DNA of 27,667 nucleotides. It comes from an uncultured Amaricoccus sp. (GTDB lineage: Bacteria; Pseudomonadota; Alphaproteobacteria; Rhodobacterales; Rhodobacteraceae). The translations under genes and the position numbers were made by a program. The stretch lies in NCBI RefSeq assembly GCF_937891315.1, contig NZ_CALAGI010000092.1, forward strand, positions 1 through 27,667, given 5' to 3'. Below are positions 24,880-27,667 of this stretch, in pieces. The notes beneath the pieces are model-generated. The model worked only from the letters and a program-made list of their open reading frames with translations. It had not been told where the DNA came from and did no database searches. The first letter of the stretch is position 1, and every line of letters begins with the position of its first letter.

Positions 24880-26127
24880 ATGACCTATGTCCCGAAGAGC
24901 GACTTCCTGCAGGTCATGGTCACGCGCGGCTACATGCAGGATTGCACCGACATCGAGGGCCTTGACGAGAAGCTGATGGCAGGCGTCGTGCCGGCCTACA
25001 TCGGATATGACGCGACGGCGCAATCGCTGCATGTCGGGCATCTCTTCAACATCATGATGCTGCGCTGGTTGCAGAAGACCGGCCACCGGCCGATCACCCT
25101 GATGGGCGGCGGCACCACCAAGGTCGGCGACCCGTCGTTCCGCTCCGACGAGCGTCCTTTGCTGACGCCGGACAAGATCGCGGAGAACATCACAACGATC
25201 CGAGGCGTTTTCACGAAATACCTCTCCTATGGCGATAGCGGCGCGATCATGCTCGACAATGCCGAATGGCTCGACGGGCTGAACTATCTCGAGTTCCTGC
25301 GCGACATCGGGCGCTATTTCAGCGTCAACCGGATGCTGTCCTTCGAGAGCGTGAAGTCACGGCTCGACCGCGACCAGAGCCTCAGTTTTCTCGAATTCAA
25401 CTACATGATCCTCCAGGCCTATGATTTTCTGGAGCTGTATCGGCGCGAGGGCTGCCTGTTGCAGATGGGCGGCTCCGACCAGTGGGGCAACATCGTCAAT
25501 GGCATCGACCTGACCCGCCGCGTCGCGGGGGCGGAGGTGTTCGGCCTGACCTCGCCGCTGCTCACCACCTCGGACGGGCGCAAGATGGGCAAATCCCAGG
25601 GTGGTGCGGTCTGGCTCAACGAGGATCTGCTGAGCGCCTATGATTTCTGGCAATTCTGGCGCAACACCACCGACGCCGATGTCGGCCGGTTCCTCAAGCT
25701 CTATACCGAGCTGCCGATCGCGGAATGCGACCGGCTCGGCGCGCTCGGCGGGGCCGAGGTGAACGCGGCGAAGGTGATCCTCGCCAACGAGGTCACAACC
25801 CTTTGCCACGGCGCGGACGCCGCGCGGGCGGCGGAGGCGACGGCGCGCGCGACCTTCGAGGGCGGCGGCATCGGCGAAGCGCTGGAAGTGCGGCTTCTCA
25901 CCCGGGCGCAACTCGGCGCCGGGCTGGCGAATACCCATGTCCTGACGGCGACGGCGATCGCCGCTTCGAGCAAGGAGGCCAAGCGCCTGATCGGCGACAA
26001 GGGCCTGCGCTTCAACAACGAGCTGGTGGTCAATCCGAACGATCTCGTGACCGCCGACACGATCGGCGCCGAATTGAAGGTCTCGGTCGGCAAGAAGAAG
26101 CACTTCGTCGTCCGCCTCGCGGACTGA
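24880..26127 (+). CDS. tyrS: Tyrosyl-tRNA synthetase
   Basis: TyrS charges tRNA-Tyr. The 415-residue class I synthetase has the HIGH-equivalent HVGH at 51-54, the KMSKS-equivalent KMGKS at 235-239, the tyrosine-site motifs YIGYDATA and GGSDQWGNI, and a C-terminal S4-type RNA-binding domain (about 345-415, ending KKKHFVVRLAD). Two ATGs compete. The first (24871) directly abuts the GAAAGG ribosome-binding sequence, so the second (24880), nine bases downstream of it, is preferred. Confidence 0.97.
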   Translation: MTYVPKSDFLQVMVTRGYMQDCTDIEGLDEKLMAGVVPAYIGYDATAQSLHVGHLFNIMMLRWLQKTGHRPITLMGGGTTKVGDPSFRSDERPLLTPDKIAENITTIRGVFTKYLSYGDSGAIMLDNAEWLDGLNYLEFLRDIGRYFSVNRMLSFESVKSRLDRDQSLSFLEFNYMILQAYDFLELYRREGCLLQMGGSDQWGNIVNGIDLTRRVAGAEVFGLTSPLLTTSDGRKMGKSQGGAVWLNEDLLSAYDFWQFWRNTTDADVGRFLKLYTELPIAECDRLGALGGAEVNAAKVILANEVTTLCHGADAARAAEATARATFEGGGIGEALEVRLLTRAQLGAGLANTHVLTATAIAASSKEAKRLIGDKGLRFNNELVVNPNDLVTADTIGAELKVSVGKKKHFVVRLAD

Positions 26128-26186
26128 CGGAGAACTCGGCCCGGTCGACCCCGGCGAGCCGTTTCCCGGTCACGCGCGCGCCCCGG

Positions 26187-27191
26187 TCAGGCGGATTCGC
26201 GGGCGGGCTCGATCAGCTTCTTCACCATCATCCGGCGTTCGGGCGGCGCCTCAAAGAAATGATGCGCCGCGCCCCGGCCGGTCTCGATCAGGCGCTGGAT
26301 ATGCCGGACGCCGCGATCGAGCTTGGAGGGATAGTCGAGATCGAGAGCCAGCTCGACCTCGCGGATCTCGATGTGCTTGTATCGCTCCGCCAGTGGCGCG
26401 ATGTCCTTCCGCAGCTCGTTGATCTTGTCGATGAAGAAGATCTCCTGATCGAGCGACAGGTTGCCGGCGAGCTCGTTCCGCCGATCATTGATCTCCGACA
26501 TCAACGTCGGCTCATGCGCGATCTTCTTCGGATTGATGCGGACGATCCAGATCTCGTCGGGCGGACCGGACTCGAGGTTGGTAAATTCACGGATCGGCGG
26601 ATTCCGACTGAAAAGCCCGTCCCAGCACAGTTCATCCTCACTGACCCGGACCGCCCGGAACAGCGGCGGCACCGCCGCCGAGGCAATGATATGGTCGATG
26701 CCGAGGATGCGCCCGTCGAAGGCGAGCCCCCCGCCCTTCAGCACATCCGTCGCCCCGATGAAGATCTCCGGCGGCTGGCGCGGCGCGCCCGTCTTGGGGA
26801 ACACCAGATGCTGCCCGAGCAGTGTACGCATCCGCGGCTCGGCCGGCGCGTAGATGGCATAGGGGCTGATTTCCCAGGTGACCGGCAACCGCGCCAGCGA
26901 GACCGACCAGAAATTGACGGCCGCGTCGAGCGGATCCTGCGCGGAGAGATCACGCCAGAAGGATGCGAGGGTCTCGGACGCCACCGCCGGCCCGCCGCCG
27001 TCGCGCACCAGTCCGGACCAGACGAGCGAGGCGCAGACCGCGCCGCCCGACGTGCCACTGAGGCCGACGAGCTCGATGCCCTCGAACCGGCCAGGCTCCA
27101 GGATTTCCAGCAGCACCCCCGCGGCGAAGGCGGCGTGGCTGCCGCCCCCCTGGCAGGCGACCGCGATCCTGCGCCTGGCGACTTTTGACAT
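26187..27191 (-). CDS. Patatin-like phospholipase family protein
   Basis: A 334-residue patatin-fold serine hydrolase. The N-terminal oxyanion loop is CQGGGSHAAFAAGVL (residues 13-27), the nucleophile Ser48 sits in LSGTSGGAVCA, and the dyad aspartate is Asp191 in CWDGLFSRNPP. No signal peptide is seen, so it is probably cytoplasmic. Bacterial relatives act as acyl-ester hydrolases or phospholipases; the lipid substrate is not known. The start at 27191 has a GAGG ribosome-binding site; a longer ORF start 90 bases upstream is rejected because it adds a Lys/Arg-rich tail before the oxyanion loop. It converges with tyrS, 59 bases apart. Confidence 0.9.
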   Translation of the reverse strand: MSKVARRRIAVACQGGGSHAAFAAGVLLEILEPGRFEGIELVGLSGTSGGAVCASLVWSGLVRDGGGPAVASETLASFWRDLSAQDPLDAAVNFWSVSLARLPVTWEISPYAIYAPAEPRMRTLLGQHLVFPKTGAPRQPPEIFIGATDVLKGGGLAFDGRILGIDHIIASAAVPPLFRAVRVSEDELCWDGLFSRNPPIREFTNLESGPPDEIWIVRINPKKIAHEPTLMSEINDRRNELAGNLSLDQEIFFIDKINELRKDIAPLAERYKHIEIREVELALDLDYPSKLDRGVRHIQRLIETGRGAAHHFFEAPPERRMMVKKLIEPARESA

Positions 27192-27667
27192 TGCTTGCCT
27201 CGTTCTATGTGGCGCCGCGTGTCGGGCGCGGGATGAAAATTCTTGGCAGGCCTTCGCGCCACGCCCTTGAATGATCGCCATGGTATCACGGATCCGCGCC
27301 TCCCGGGACGTTCATTGCTCGCGGTCGCGAATTTTCGGTCATATCGAGGGCGCTGGCGCGAAACCGGGCATTCCCGACGGGCCGGCGGCTTCAAACAGCG
27401 CGACGAGATGGTCATGGCCTTCCGCCGGACCGGGCGCATTCCGAAGCGACCCGCGCCCGCCCGATGCGCACCCGCCTCGCGCGCCGGAGCCGTTTGACCG
27501 TCGTCTGGAAACTTCCTAGAGCAATATCCAACCAGATGGAATCGCCTGGTGGCTAAAATATTGCGCTAAATCAAGACTCTGGAGCGGACGAACCGGCTCT
27601 GCCGGGTCGGACTCCGCTTGTCTGTGAGAAACGCGCGTCCTGATGGATACTGAAGCCGCCGGGAAGG
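27192..27667. other. Non-coding stretch at the right edge
   Basis: No convincing gene is visible. The open frames here have Arg/Pro/Ala-biased compositions typical of antisense readings in GC-rich DNA. Besides the palindromic repeat there is a compact hairpin CCGGC-TCT-GCCGG at 27593-27605, flanked by AGCGGA (27583-27588) and TCCGCT (27613-27618), without a T-run. The patatin gene's promoter should lie in the left part, but I cannot identify it. An ATG at 27643 stays open to the edge and could be a gene start, with no ribosome-binding site to support it. Confidence 0.6.
27516..27587. repeat. Alphaproteobacterial dispersed-type palindromic repeat
   Basis: AGAGCAATAT (27518-27527) pairs with ATATTGCGCT (27558-27567) with one mismatch. 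CCAACCAG (27528-27535) pairs with CTGGTGG (27546-27552) with one bulge around the loop ATGGAATCGC. The following AAATCAAGACTCTGGAGCGG matches the trailing half of intergenic palindromes I know from alphaproteobacterial genomes (AGAGC...GGAATC...GCTCTAA-AATCAAAGAC-AGAGCG type). Local AT content is higher than its surroundings. Copy number cannot be judged from one copy. Confidence 0.6.

Noticed and set aside
27243..27519. Two overlapping short plus-strand ORFs in the right-hand intergenic region
   Set aside because: Arg/Ala/Pro-rich translations without ribosome-binding sites or motifs; probably chance frames.
27593..27605. CCGGC-TCT-GCCGG hairpin as an intrinsic terminator
   Set aside because: Short stem without a T-run on either strand and no gene ending next to it.

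Overview
The window is chromosomal DNA from a high-GC alphaproteobacterium. The suf operon layout (iscR, a class I cysteine desulfurase, sufB, small membrane ORFs, sufC, sufD, Yip1-type membrane genes, sufS) and an IscR without the usual cysteine triad resemble Rhodobacterales. A palindromic repeat near the right edge is of a kind I associate with several alphaproteobacterial orders, so I do not commit below class. I see no tRNA, rRNA, CRISPR array, insertion sequence or prophage. Most of the window is metabolic core.

Layout. (1) 233-2582: lolA, a small exported protein of unknown function, and a luciferase-like flavin monooxygenase, all on +. (2) 2583-9588: a histidine-utilisation locus. hutI-hutH-hutU and a NUDIX gene form a tightly overlapping minus-strand operon. 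hutF-hutC diverge from it across an 84-bp AT-rich region holding a candidate operator and promoters. hutG, which would process the HutF product, is not in the window. (3) 9589-13663: a membrane-anchored penicillin-acylase-family enzyme (-), then a 3-hydroxyisobutyrate-dehydrogenase-like gene overlapping rpe (+). (4) 13717-14304: one lower-GC accessory gene encoding a membrane-anchored protein of unknown function. (5) 14333-22264: a ten-gene minus-strand suf operon: iscR, class I cysteine desulfurase, sufB, two tiny membrane-protein genes, sufC, sufD, two Yip1-like membrane genes and sufS. (6) 22460-27191: an alpha/beta hydrolase and a LysE-type exporter (+), anmK (-), tyrS (+) and a patatin-like phospholipase (-). 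(7) 27192-27667: non-coding, with a dispersed-type palindrome.

How the genes work together. HutH, HutU, HutI and HutF take histidine to N-formylglutamate, with HutC as the likely local repressor. SufS and the second desulfurase supply sulfur, SufBCD is the Fe-S scaffold, and IscR is the likely feedback regulator. The least explained signals are in the suf operon. A 14-bp palindromic motif of Irr/ICE type lies upstream of iscR, and a near-identical copy (12 of 14 bases) lies inside the class I desulfurase gene. A perfect 9-bp hairpin sits between that gene and sufB. Two unannotated micro-membrane proteins lie between sufB and sufC. I see no convincing new defence system. The accessory gene at 13717 is the most foreign-looking element.
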